The translations under genes were made by a program, and so were the position numbers. DNA of 15,841 bases from Oscillospiraceae bacterium (GTDB taxonomy: Bacteria > Bacillota > Clostridia > Oscillospirales > Oscillospiraceae): assembly GCA_016296235.1 (NCBI GenBank), contig JAEDJR010000023.1, positions 1-15,841 on the forward strand. Reading direction: 5' to 3'. Numbering within the stretch: position 1 is the first letter of the stretch; the number at the start of each line of letters is the position of its first letter. Shown in pieces: positions 1 to 6,276 of the stretch. The notes under the pieces were generated by a model that saw only the letters and a program-made list of their open reading frames with translations, ran no database searches and was not told the DNA's origin.

Positions 1-1280
1 ATCCAGCACATGGCGTACTGCTCCTCGTCGAAGTGGCCGGGGACGCGCTTGCCCAGCAGATTGCGGATGACACCGGCGGTCTTCTGGGCGGCAGCCTTCT
101 TGCCGGCGGCCATGCAGACGAAGCTGCCGGGCTTCAGGTTCAGCTTTTCCACGAAGGCGTCCTTGCAGCCGGCCAGGAACTTGGAAATGCCGCCGGTCAG
201 CTCGCCGTTCTCGTCCACCTTGACCCAGCAGGCCTTGTTGGCGGTCTGAACCTCCACGTCCTTCAGCAGCTTGTCGATCCACTTGCGGGCCTGGCTGAAA
301 TCGTCCACGGCCACGGCCTTGACCACGGCGCCCTCAAAGGGGCCGAAGCCGCAGCCCTGGACCGTTCCGGTGATGTCGGTGATCTCCAGATCCACCCGCA
401 GGTCGGGCTTGTCGGAGCCGTAGCGCTCCATGGCCTCGTTGAAGGGAATGCGGCGCAGGGGGCCGGCAGAGACGCGATTGTATTTGCCGAACTTCTGGAA
501 GATGGGGATCAGCACCTCCTCCAGGGTGGTCAGCACGTCGTCCTGGGTGGCAAAGGCCATTTCCATATCCAGCTGGTAGAATTCGCCGGGGGTGCGGTCG
601 CCGCGGGCGTCCTCATCGCGGAAGCAGGGGGCGATCTGGAAATAGCGGTCAAAGCCGGAGGTCATGAGCAGCTGCTTGAACTGCTGAGGCGCCTGGGGCA
701 GGGCGTAGAACTTGCCGGGGTGCTTCCGGGCGGGCACCAGATAGTCCCGGGCGCCCTCGGGGCTGGAGGCGGTCAGGATGGGGGTGGTGATCTCCAGGAA
801 GCCCTTTTCGGTCATGGCGGCGCGGATGGCGGCCACCACGTTGCAGCGCAGGATGATGTTGTTCTTCACGGCGGGATTCCGCAGATCCAGATAGCGGTGC
901 TTCAGACGGATGGATTCGTCGGCGTCCCGGCTGCGGTTAATCTCGAAGGGCAGCTCGTTGTGGGTGCAGGTGCCGAGGACCTCGATTTTGGCGGGCACCA
1001 CTTCGATGTCGCCGGTGGGCAGCTTGGGATTCTTGCTGGCCCGCTCCCGGACCACGCCTTCCACGGAGATGACGGTCTCCTTGTTCAGGGGCTTGACGGC
1101 GTTCATCATTTCCTCCGTCTCCACCACCACCTGGGTGGTGCCGTAGAAGTCGCGAACCACGACAAAGGCGAAGTTGCTGCCGACCACGCGGACGTTCTCC
1201 ATCCAGCCGACAATTTTGACATTCTGACCCACATGCTCCATGCGGAGCTCGTTGCAGGTATGGGTACGGGATTGCATCAT
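1..1280 (-). CDS. aspS: Aspartyl-tRNA synthetase, partial (C-terminus beyond window)
   Basis: Class II synthetase that charges tRNA with aspartate in the cytoplasm. About 426 codons are present; the family is usually near 590, so the end of the catalytic domain is outside the window. Visible are an N-terminal OB-fold anticodon-binding region (about residues 15-110), a GARDYLVPARKHPGKFYALP block, and a motif 2 region with FRDEDARGDRTPGEFYQLD, followed by the start of the GAD insertion domain. The PQAPQQF block and the extra Gly in TPGEF resemble the alphaproteobacterial-type AspRS rather than the E. coli type. The start is the first of two consecutive ATGs, about 10 nt after GGAAGG (plus-strand 1291-1297). 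It lies 142 bp downstream of hisS on the same strand, so it is probably the second synthetase gene under the T-box at 2943-3170. Whether it is a discriminating enzyme cannot be told here. Confidence 0.96.
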   Translation of the reverse strand, partial: MMQSRTHTCNELRMEHVGQNVKIVGWMENVRVVGSNFAFVVVRDFYGTTQVVVETEEMMNAVKPLNKETVISVEGVVRERASKNPKLPTGDIEVVPAKIEVLGTCTHNELPFEINRSRDADESIRLKHRYLDLRNPAVKNNIILRCNVVAAIRAAMTEKGFLEITTPILTASSPEGARDYLVPARKHPGKFYALPQAPQQFKQLLMTSGFDRYFQIAPCFRDEDARGDRTPGEFYQLDMEMAFATQDDVLTTLEEVLIPIFQKFGKYNRVSAGPLRRIPFNEAMERYGSDKPDLRVDLEITDITGTVQGCGFGPFEGAVVKAVAVDDFSQARKWIDKLLKDVEVQTANKACWVKVDENGELTGGISKFLAGCKDAFVEKLNLKPGSFVCMAAGKKAAAQKTAGVIRNLLGKRVPGHFDEEQYAMCW

Positions 1281-1323
1281 GGTTATGCTTCCTTCCTTTT
1301 TCTTTTTCCTAAAACAGAATATA

Positions 1324-1425
1324 GAATGCTGAATTCTGAATGCAAAATGCAAAATGGAGGTGTCGCTTCGCGACGATTCCAATGATCCGGTGTTGCCGGA
1401 TCCCACAATTCTGCATTCAGCATTA
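1324..1425. repeat. Palindromic intergenic repeat A (hisS-aspS spacer)
   Basis: Small inverted-repeat element. The outer arms share AATGCTGAAT (1325-1334) with its complement at 1415-1424, and the left arm contains tandem AATGC-type units. Inside are two perfect hairpins: GTCGC/GCGAC with a TTC loop (1362-1374), and GATCCGG/CCGGATC with a TGTTG loop (1384-1402). The right arm overlaps the hisS stop codon. It shares ATGGAGGT (1354-1361) and TGATCCG (1383-1389), in the same order and orientation, with element B at 2811-2942. The spacer contains no gene. Confidence 0.75.
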
Positions 1426-2778
1426 CTCGACAATGACGGTTCCGGCGTTCCTGGCCGCAAGCCCTTCCGAGATCAGCTTGGCCGCTTCCTCCGGCGTGAC
1501 CGTGACCTGCTCGCCCTTGCTCAGATCCTTGACGGAGCAGGTGCCGGCGGCAATCTCGTCCTCGCCCAGGAACACGGCGTAGGGGATGCCCAGCTTGTCG
1601 GCGTAGGACATCTTGGCCTTGAACTTCTTCTGCTCGCAGTACAGCTGGACGCGGATACCCTGGGCCCGCAGATCCGTGGCCAGGCGGATGGCCGGGGCCA
1701 GATCCTGGGTCATGGGCAGAATCAGCACATCGGCGGGGGCGGTGTTCAGGGCGTCGTTGAGCATATTCTGCTCGCCCAGGACATAGAACAGCCGGGTCAG
1801 GCCGATGGAGATGCCCACGCCGGGCAGCTGCTTGTCGATGTAGTATTCCGCCAGGTTGTCGTAGCGGCCGCCGGAGCAGATGGAGCCGATCTCCGGATGG
1901 TCCAGCATGCAGGTCTCGTAGACCGTGCCGGTGTAGTAGTCCAGGCCGCGGGCGATGGTCAGATCCACGGCGAAGTTCTCCTGGGGCACGCCGAAGGCGG
2001 AGAGGTATTTGGTGACGGTGGTCAGCTCGTCCAGGCCCTGATCCAGCAGCTCGTTTCTGCCCCGGTAGCCCTCCAGTGCCGCCAGAACCTGCTCGTTGGT
2101 GCCGGTGATGGCCATGAAGTCCAGAATGGCGGCGGCCTGCTCTCCGGTGAGGCCCAGGTCGTCGGTGAGGATGGTGCGGACCTTGTCCGGGCCGATCTTC
2201 TCCAGCTTGTCCACGGTGCGCATGATGTCGCCGGACTGCCCGCTCAGGCCCAGGGAGGCGTAGAAGCCGTTGAGAATCTTGCGGTTGTTCACCCGGATCT
2301 GGAACCGCTTCAGGCCCAGAGCGGAGAAGGTCTGGTAGATGATGGAGGGGATTTCCGCCTCGTTGACGATATCCAGCTTGCCGTCGCCGATGATGTCGAT
2401 GTCGGCCTGGTAGAACTCCCGGAAACGGCCCCGTTGGGCCCGCTCGCCGCGGTAGACCTTGCCGATCTGATAGCGGCGGAAGGGGAAGCTCAGCTCGCCG
2501 TAGTGCAGGGCCACATATTTGGCCAGGGGAACCGTCAGGTCGAACCGCAGGGCCAGATCGCTGTCGCCCTTCTGGAAGCGGTAGATCTGCTTTTCCGTTT
2601 CGCCGCCGCCCTTGGCCAGGAGCACGTCGGCGGATTCGATGGCCGGGGTGTCCAGGGGCGTGAAGCCATAGAGGGAGTAGGTTTTCCGGAGAGTTTCCAT
2701 GATGCGCTCCATCTGCACCTGGGGTGCGGGGAGCAGCTCCATGAAGCCGGAAAGGGTGCGGGGTTTGATGGTGGACAT
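1423..2778 (-). CDS. hisS: Histidyl-tRNA synthetase
   Basis: Class II synthetase that attaches histidine to tRNA-His; 451 residues is full length for the catalytic enzyme (HisZ-type paralogues are usually shorter and less conserved). Motif 2 is seen as YRGERAQRGRFREFYQADID (about residues 108-127). The histidine-specific signatures ARGLDYYTG (about 265-273) and GGRYDNL, followed by GVGISIGLTRL (motif 3), are intact. The C-terminal anticodon-binding domain follows, starting near ADVLILPMT. The ATG is preceded by AAAGGAAA at 2788-2795. It is the first gene after the T-box terminator and is followed by aspS, so both synthetases are expected to respond to the same leader. Element B separates its start from the T-box by 165 bp. 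Confidence 0.97.
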   Translation of the reverse strand: MSTIKPRTLSGFMELLPAPQVQMERIMETLRKTYSLYGFTPLDTPAIESADVLLAKGGGETEKQIYRFQKGDSDLALRFDLTVPLAKYVALHYGELSFPFRRYQIGKVYRGERAQRGRFREFYQADIDIIGDGKLDIVNEAEIPSIIYQTFSALGLKRFQIRVNNRKILNGFYASLGLSGQSGDIMRTVDKLEKIGPDKVRTILTDDLGLTGEQAAAILDFMAITGTNEQVLAALEGYRGRNELLDQGLDELTTVTKYLSAFGVPQENFAVDLTIARGLDYYTGTVYETCMLDHPEIGSICSGGRYDNLAEYYIDKQLPGVGISIGLTRLFYVLGEQNMLNDALNTAPADVLILPMTQDLAPAIRLATDLRAQGIRVQLYCEQKKFKAKMSYADKLGIPYAVFLGEDEIAAGTCSVKDLSKGEQVTVTPEEAAKLISEGLAARNAGTVIVE

Positions 2779-2810
2779 GGTTCAGGTTTCCTTTCTATCG
2801 GGAGTGCGAT

Positions 2811-2942
2811 GAATTGAGAATTGACAATTGAAAATTGACAATGGAGGTATTTTCCTTCGGAAAATGATTTGAGTTTTTCTCTGTGCCATCCAATTCTTGA
2901 TCCGTCCGCAGCAGCGGACACATTCATTGTCAATTGTCAATT
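2811..2942. repeat. Palindromic intergenic repeat B (T-box-hisS spacer)
   Basis: The left arm (about 2811-2843) consists of near-tandem AATTGAC/AATTGAA units ending in ACAATGG. The right arm (2924-2942) is their inverted counterpart, CATTGTCAATTGTCAATT. Internal hairpins are ATTTTCC/GGAAAAT with a TTC loop (2849-2865) and GTCCGC/GCGGAC with an AGCA loop (2904-2919). The shared core words ATGGAGGT (2841-2848) and TGATCCG (2898-2904) and the TTC-loop hairpin match element A, although the terminal repeats differ. It abuts the U-tract of the T-box terminator and no gene is visible in it. Confidence 0.75.
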
Positions 2943-2986
2943 AAAAATACTCCCGTCCAATGAACCAAGTCATGGGACGAGAGTAT
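2943..2986 (-). terminator. T-box intrinsic terminator (attenuator)
   Basis: A 12-bp stem formed by ATACTCTCGTCC (2986-2975) and GGACGGGAGTAT (2958-2947), with a single G-U pair, is followed by a U-run (2947-2943). The 5' arm is the strand used by the antiterminator, as expected for a T-box switch. Confidence 0.92.
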
Positions 2987-3170
2987 GCCGTGCATACTTC
3001 GTGGTGCCACCCACGTTCGGGGAATTGCTTCCCCCTTGAGAGCCGTCCGGACGGGACGGCGCGCCGGCTCGACGGGTGTCCTTCCTCCGGTGCGCCATGC
3101 AGGGGGCTTTCAGCCTTGGCCTCCCTCTCTGTGGCTGCGCATCGGGATACTGCTCCCGTGTCATGGCCGT
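2943..3170 (-). promoter_or_regulatory. T-box leader controlling hisS-aspS
   Basis: A tRNA-sensing transcription attenuator. The T-box core GGGTGGCACCACG lies at 3012-3000. The antiterminator folds cleanly: TGGG (3013-3010) with CCCA (2976-2973), a seven-base bulge TGGCACC (3009-3003), then ACGA/TCGT and AGTATGC/GCATACT. Its 3' strand is also the 5' arm of the terminator, so the two folds exclude each other. Stem I closes with ACGGG (3159-3155) and CCCGT (3076-3072). Its 5' side has the AGTA motif (3151-3148), and an AGAGAGGGAG stretch matches the distal part. The specifier loop reads GACAC (3080-3076): GAC (Asp) sits next to the loop-closing A, and CAC (His) overlaps it by one base. The UGGC bulge would pair with GCCA, the expected end of tRNA-Asp. 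Confidence 0.93.
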
Positions 3171-3175
3171 ATGGG

Positions 3176-3184
3176 ATTATCGCA
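3176..3184 (-). promoter_or_regulatory. Possible extended -10 for the T-box transcript
   Basis: TGCGATAAT on the minus strand overlaps the stop codon of the upstream MgsA-family gene and lies about 17 nt before stem I of the T-box. No good -35 is visible 17 bp upstream, so this rests on the extended -10 form only. Read-through from the minD promoter is an equally good source of the transcript. Confidence 0.3.
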
Positions 3185-3593
3185 GGGAACGCTTGGGACG
3201 GATCATTTCTCTCCAGTCCAGATCGCCGCGCTGCAGACCCAGAATCAGCATTTCCGCCGATGCCAGATTGGTGGCGCAGGGCACGTTGTAGCTGTCGCAC
3301 AGGTGCAGGGTCTGCATGACCCGCTGATCCTCCCAGGGATCGTTGCCGTTGGGATCGGAAAACAGCAGAACCATGTCGATTTCATTGTAGGCGATCCGGA
3401 CGTCCACCTGCTGATGGCCGCCCTGGTGACTGGACAGAAACAGAGAGACGGGCAAACCGGTGGCCTCGGCGACCAGACGGCCTGTGGTGGCGGTAGCGGA
3501 GAGGTTGTGCTTGGACAAGATGCTCTTATAGGCGGTGCAGAACTGTACCATCAGTTCCTTTTTCTTGTCATGTGCCATCAAGGTAATGTTCAT
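3177..3593 (-). CDS. mgsA: Methylglyoxal synthase family protein with altered active site
   Basis: 138 residues, a single MGS-like domain of normal length. Methylglyoxal synthase converts dihydroxyacetone phosphate to methylglyoxal and phosphate. Conserved features are the N-terminal MAHDKKKELM (His8, Asp9, Lys12), a TTG phosphate-loop remnant (36-38), GG.QQ (58-62), Asp80-Pro81 and the C-terminal ATNLASAEMLI. However, the residue matching E. coli catalytic Asp71 (GGDQQ) is His60 (GGHQQ), the LSGP loop reads LSSH, and the positions of E. coli His98 and Asp101 are Trp87 and Gln90. The reading frame is intact, so this is not an obvious pseudogene; a new activity or a sensory role are possible. 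The ATG follows GGGGGTG by about 8 nt. It lies 34 bp after minD, a pairing common in Clostridia as I recall. Confidence 0.85.
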   Translation of the reverse strand: MNITLMAHDKKKELMVQFCTAYKSILSKHNLSATATTGRLVAEATGLPVSLFLSSHQGGHQQVDVRIAYNEIDMVLLFSDPNGNDPWEDQRVMQTLHLCDSYNVPCATNLASAEMLILGLQRGDLDWREMIRPKRSLR

Positions 3594-3627
3594 ATCGTGT
3601 TCACCCCCGTAGAAATGCAGAGATTTT

Positions 3628-4365
3628 TTATAAATTCAGCAGCGGCTGCCGCAGTCCCAGAAGCCGGAACGCGATGTGCCGGCAGGCCAGGGCAGCGCCT
3701 TTTTGCGTCAGCTGATACAGCGGCAGGCCTCTGGCGGCGGCCAGGGCCACGTGCTCATCTTCCGGGACAATGCCCAGCAGGGGGAGGCCGATGGTGTCCA
3801 TGCAGTCGTCCACCGTGGAGCGGGTCCGCTGAAAAAACCGGCGGCGGATGCGGTTGACGACAATTCTGGCCTCTGCCCGGGAGAGCTCCTCCATGGCCTG
3901 GGCCGTTCTGGCGCCGTCCCGCAGGGCGGCGGGATCGCCGCCGGTGACCACCATGGCCAGGTCGGCGGATTGGACGGCCAGCCGGAAGCCGGCGCCCACA
4001 CCGGCAGGGGCGTCAATCAGGCACCAGTCAAACTCCGCCCGCACCTGCTGCAGCAGCTGGGAAAACAGCTGCGGCTCCAGATCCTCAGGCCGCTCCGTCA
4101 TGGGAGCCGTCAGAAACGAGAGCCCCGGCAGACTGGGATGGCCGGACGCCCGGGAGAGGGGATATTCCCCCCGCATGACAGCGGTGAAGGGAAGCGCCGG
4201 TTCCTGGGTCATACCCAGGGAAATATCCAGGTTTCGAAGGCCCACGTCGGCGTCGATGCAGAGCACCTTCCGGCCCTCTGCCGCCAGAGCACAGGCAACG
4301 CCGGCGCACAGGGAGGTCTTGCCGGTACCGCCCTTGCCGGAAACCACCGCCAGGACCTGACCCAA
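3628..4365 (-). CDS. minD: MinD/ParA-family ATPase (septum site-determining MinD-like)
   Basis: A deviant Walker A P-loop ATPase of the kind that binds membrane when ATP-bound and helps place the division septum. The start is set at TTG (4365-4363): GGGAGG lies 7 nt upstream of it, inside the longer reading frame that begins with ATGATG at 4383, and this gives the usual MGQVLAVVSGKGGTGKT beginning. Residues 9-16 are the KGG.GKT loop, and DADVGLRNLDISLG (about 39-52) and DAPAGVGAGF are MinD-type switch motifs. It has 245 residues, slightly short for MinD (about 265). The C-terminus, ending RLLGLRQPLLNL, could be a short amphipathic membrane-targeting helix. No minC or minE is in the window. 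It is followed by the MgsA-family gene and has its own promoter at 4398-4426. Another MinD-like ATPase role cannot be excluded. Confidence 0.85.
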   Translation of the reverse strand: MGQVLAVVSGKGGTGKTSLCAGVACALAAEGRKVLCIDADVGLRNLDISLGMTQEPALPFTAVMRGEYPLSRASGHPSLPGLSFLTAPMTERPEDLEPQLFSQLLQQVRAEFDWCLIDAPAGVGAGFRLAVQSADLAMVVTGGDPAALRDGARTAQAMEELSRAEARIVVNRIRRRFFQRTRSTVDDCMDTIGLPLLGIVPEDEHVALAAARGLPLYQLTQKGAALACRHIAFRLLGLRQPLLNL

Positions 4366-4397
4366 GGCGATTCCTCCCATCATCCAAAATCAAGCTT

Positions 4398-4426
4398 ATT
4401 ATATACGAACAGGGAAGCAATTGCAA
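4398..4426 (-). promoter_or_regulatory. Sigma-A-type promoter for minD operon
   Basis: On the minus strand, -35 TTGCAA (4426-4421), a 17-bp spacer and a perfect -10 TATAAT (4403-4398). It lies 33 bp upstream of the TTG start chosen for minD, in the 146-bp gap after the response regulator gene. Confidence 0.8.
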
Positions 4427-4529
4427 GATGTAGTTTGAATTTTTCTCGGAGATATCCTGAAAGAGTTGATAAAAATGACAGTCAATTTCGAATATTCCCG
4501 GGGATTTTACGGGATTCGGGTAAAAAATA

Positions 4530-5219
4530 TCAATCTCTGTGTCCGGCTGCAGAAGCGCTGAAGCGGTAGCCCACGCCCCGGACAGTCTCGATCATTTCGC
4601 CGCAGGGGCCCAATTTTTGCCGCAGGGTGCGGATGTGGACGTCCACGGTGCGGGTTTCGCCCAGGTATTCCATGCCCCAGACCCGGTCCTGAATCTGGCC
4701 CCGGGACAGCACCAGACCGGGATGAGCCAGCAGCAGGCAGAGAATCTCAAATTCCTTGGGAGTCAGGGCCACCTCTGCGCCGTCCACCAGCACCTGCCGC
4801 CGGGCGGGATTGACCTGCAGGCGGCCCACCTGGTATTCCGCCGGAGCGCTCTCGTGGCGGCTGCGCCGCAGGACGGCCCGGATGCGGGAGAACAGCTCCA
4901 GCATCCCGAAGGGCTTGGGCAGGTAGTCGTCAGCCCCGGCGTCCAGGCCCAGAACCTTGTCAAATTCCGTGTCCCTGGCGGAGAGGATGATGACCGGCAC
5001 GTCCCGGGTCGCGGGGGAACGCCGCAGCTTTTTCAGCACGGACAGCCCGTCCTCCTCCGGCAGCATCAGATCCAGCAGCACCAGCTCCGGCAGCAGCTGC
5101 TCCAGCGCAGCAAAAAACTGGGAGGGGCGCTCGAATCCCCGAGCCTCCATGCCCTGGCCGCTGAGCGCGTAGAGTACGAACTCCCGGATGTTGCTGTCAT
5201 CCTCCACCAGATAGATCAT
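4530..5219 (-). CDS. Orphan OmpR/PhoB-family response regulator
   Basis: 229 residues. The receiver domain (about 1-117) has the acidic pocket Glu6-Asp7-Asp8, phosphoacceptor Asp50 in LLDLMLPEEDG, Ser80 and Lys102 in LPKPF. The C-terminal winged-helix domain (about 130-223) has LTPKEFEILCLL and the recognition region TRTVDVHIRTLRQKLG, ending in the typical ETVRGVGYRF. The start is the ATG at 5219, 7 nt after GGGAGG; the TTG at 5234 lies just before this site and is rejected. No histidine kinase gene is adjacent, so its partner is unknown. It has its own promoter at 5253-5281 and is divergent from the pseudouridine synthase gene. Target genes cannot be deduced. Confidence 0.93.
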   Translation of the reverse strand: MIYLVEDDSNIREFVLYALSGQGMEARGFERPSQFFAALEQLLPELVLLDLMLPEEDGLSVLKKLRRSPATRDVPVIILSARDTEFDKVLGLDAGADDYLPKPFGMLELFSRIRAVLRRSRHESAPAEYQVGRLQVNPARRQVLVDGAEVALTPKEFEILCLLLAHPGLVLSRGQIQDRVWGMEYLGETRTVDVHIRTLRQKLGPCGEMIETVRGVGYRFSASAAGHRD

Positions 5220-5252
5220 GGACAAGCCTCCCAATCATAATTTTCCTTCTCT

Positions 5253-5281
5253 ATCATACTGAATCGCAGAAAGCAAATCAA
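5253..5281 (-). promoter_or_regulatory. Promoter for the response regulator
   Basis: On the minus strand, -35 TTGATT (5281-5276), a 17-bp spacer and -10 TATGAT (5258-5253), 33 bp before the ATG at 5219. Confidence 0.7.
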
Positions 5282-5336
5282 GAGCGGGAATCAAATTAAC
5301 AGGCCGCCGAAGAGGATGCGAACGGCCCGCGGCATC

Positions 5337-5365
5337 TTGACAGCTCCCGGAAAACCCGCGATAAT
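5337..5365 (+). promoter_or_regulatory. Promoter for the pseudouridine synthase gene
   Basis: Consensus -35 TTGACA (5337-5342), a 17-bp spacer and -10 GATAAT (5360-5365). AAGGAGG at 5382-5388 then serves the ATG at 5395. Its -35 is about 55 bp from the divergent promoter of the response regulator. Confidence 0.85.
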
Positions 5366-5394
5366 GGAGATAACTACCTGCAAGGAGGGATTTC

Positions 5395-6276
5395 ATGCGG
5401 CTGACGCACACGGCTTCCCGGGAGGGGAAGCTCCTGAGCTTTCTGCGGCGGGAGCTGGCGCTGTCGTCCTCCCTGGTGAAGCGGCTGAAGTGGCAGGGCG
5501 CCCTGCTGGTCAACGGCCTGCCGGCCCACACCGATGCGCCGGTTGGGCCCGGAGACGTGATTCAGGTGCTGCTGGACGAAACCGTGCCGGAATTTCCGCC
5601 GGAGGACGGCCCCCTGGACATTCTCTATGAGGACGAAGCCCTGCTGGCCGTGGACAAACCGGCGGGTCTGCTGATGCATCCCAGCTTCTACCGGAACACC
5701 GGCACCCTGGCCAACCGGATTCTGGGCTACTATCAGAAAACCGGCCAGCCCTGCGCCGTCCATCCGGTCAGCCGCCTGGACCGGGACACCTTCGGCGTGG
5801 TGCTGCTGGCAAAAAACGCCCACATCCACGCCCGGCTCATGGACGCCATGGCAAAGGGACAGCTGCACAAGACCTACGAAGCCCTGATTTTCGGCGGCCC
5901 GGCGGCAGAGAGCGGTGTCTGGGTCTTTCCCATGGCCCGAAAGGACGGCGGGAGTCTCCTGCGGGAGGTCCGTCCGGACGGACAAACCGCCGTGACCCGG
6001 TTCCGGGTTCTGCGGCGGTTTGAAACCTGTACCCACATGCAATTGGAGCCTGTCACGGGCCGCACCCACCAGCTGCGGGTACACTGCGCCCATACCGGCT
6101 GCCCCATCCTGGGAGATCCCCAGTACGGCAGCGAAGCATCCCGGGCCCTGTCCGGCCAAATGGGTCTGTCCCACCAGCAGCTATGCGCCGTACGCCTGGA
6201 ATTCCTCCATCCTCTCACCGGGGAGCTCCGGATTCTCCGGAGCGGTCAGCACATTGCCCTGCCTTCATCCGGCTGA
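5395..6276 (+). CDS. RluA/RluD-family RNA pseudouridine synthase
   Basis: Predicted to isomerise uridine to pseudouridine in rRNA or tRNA. 293 residues, normal for the family. An S4-like RNA-binding region is at about 1-60 (LVKRLKWQGALLVNG), then the catalytic domain begins with ILYEDEALLAVDKPAGLLMHP. The catalytic motif is SRLDRDTFG (126-134) with Asp129 as the expected nucleophile; the first position is Ser and the penultimate Phe, where HRLDxxTSG is most common. GRTHQLRVH and ILGDPQYG follow at the expected places. The ATG has AAGGAGG 6 nt upstream. The target position cannot be assigned from sequence alone. Its last 31 bp overlap the convergent MocR-type gene and no terminator separates them. 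Confidence 0.93.
   Translation: MRLTHTASREGKLLSFLRRELALSSSLVKRLKWQGALLVNGLPAHTDAPVGPGDVIQVLLDETVPEFPPEDGPLDILYEDEALLAVDKPAGLLMHPSFYRNTGTLANRILGYYQKTGQPCAVHPVSRLDRDTFGVVLLAKNAHIHARLMDAMAKGQLHKTYEALIFGGPAAESGVWVFPMARKDGGSLLREVRPDGQTAVTRFRVLRRFETCTHMQLEPVTGRTHQLRVHCAHTGCPILGDPQYGSEASRALSGQMGLSHQQLCAVRLEFLHPLTGELRILRSGQHIALPSSG

Noticed and set aside
33..2817. Long plus-strand open frames (450 and 487 codons) opposite aspS and hisS
   Set aside because: They are antisense shadows of clear synthetase genes; the translations are repetitive Gly/Ala/His/Val-rich with no family pattern, caused by GC-rich codon use.
2535..2933. 132-codon minus-strand open frame through element B into hisS
   Set aside because: It reads hisS in the wrong frame and starts within the repeat element; the N-terminal part is repeat sequence.
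4366..4383. ATGATG as the minD start
   Set aside because: The ribosome binding site GGGAGG lies downstream of it and 7 nt before TTG at 4365, which gives the conserved MinD N-terminus.
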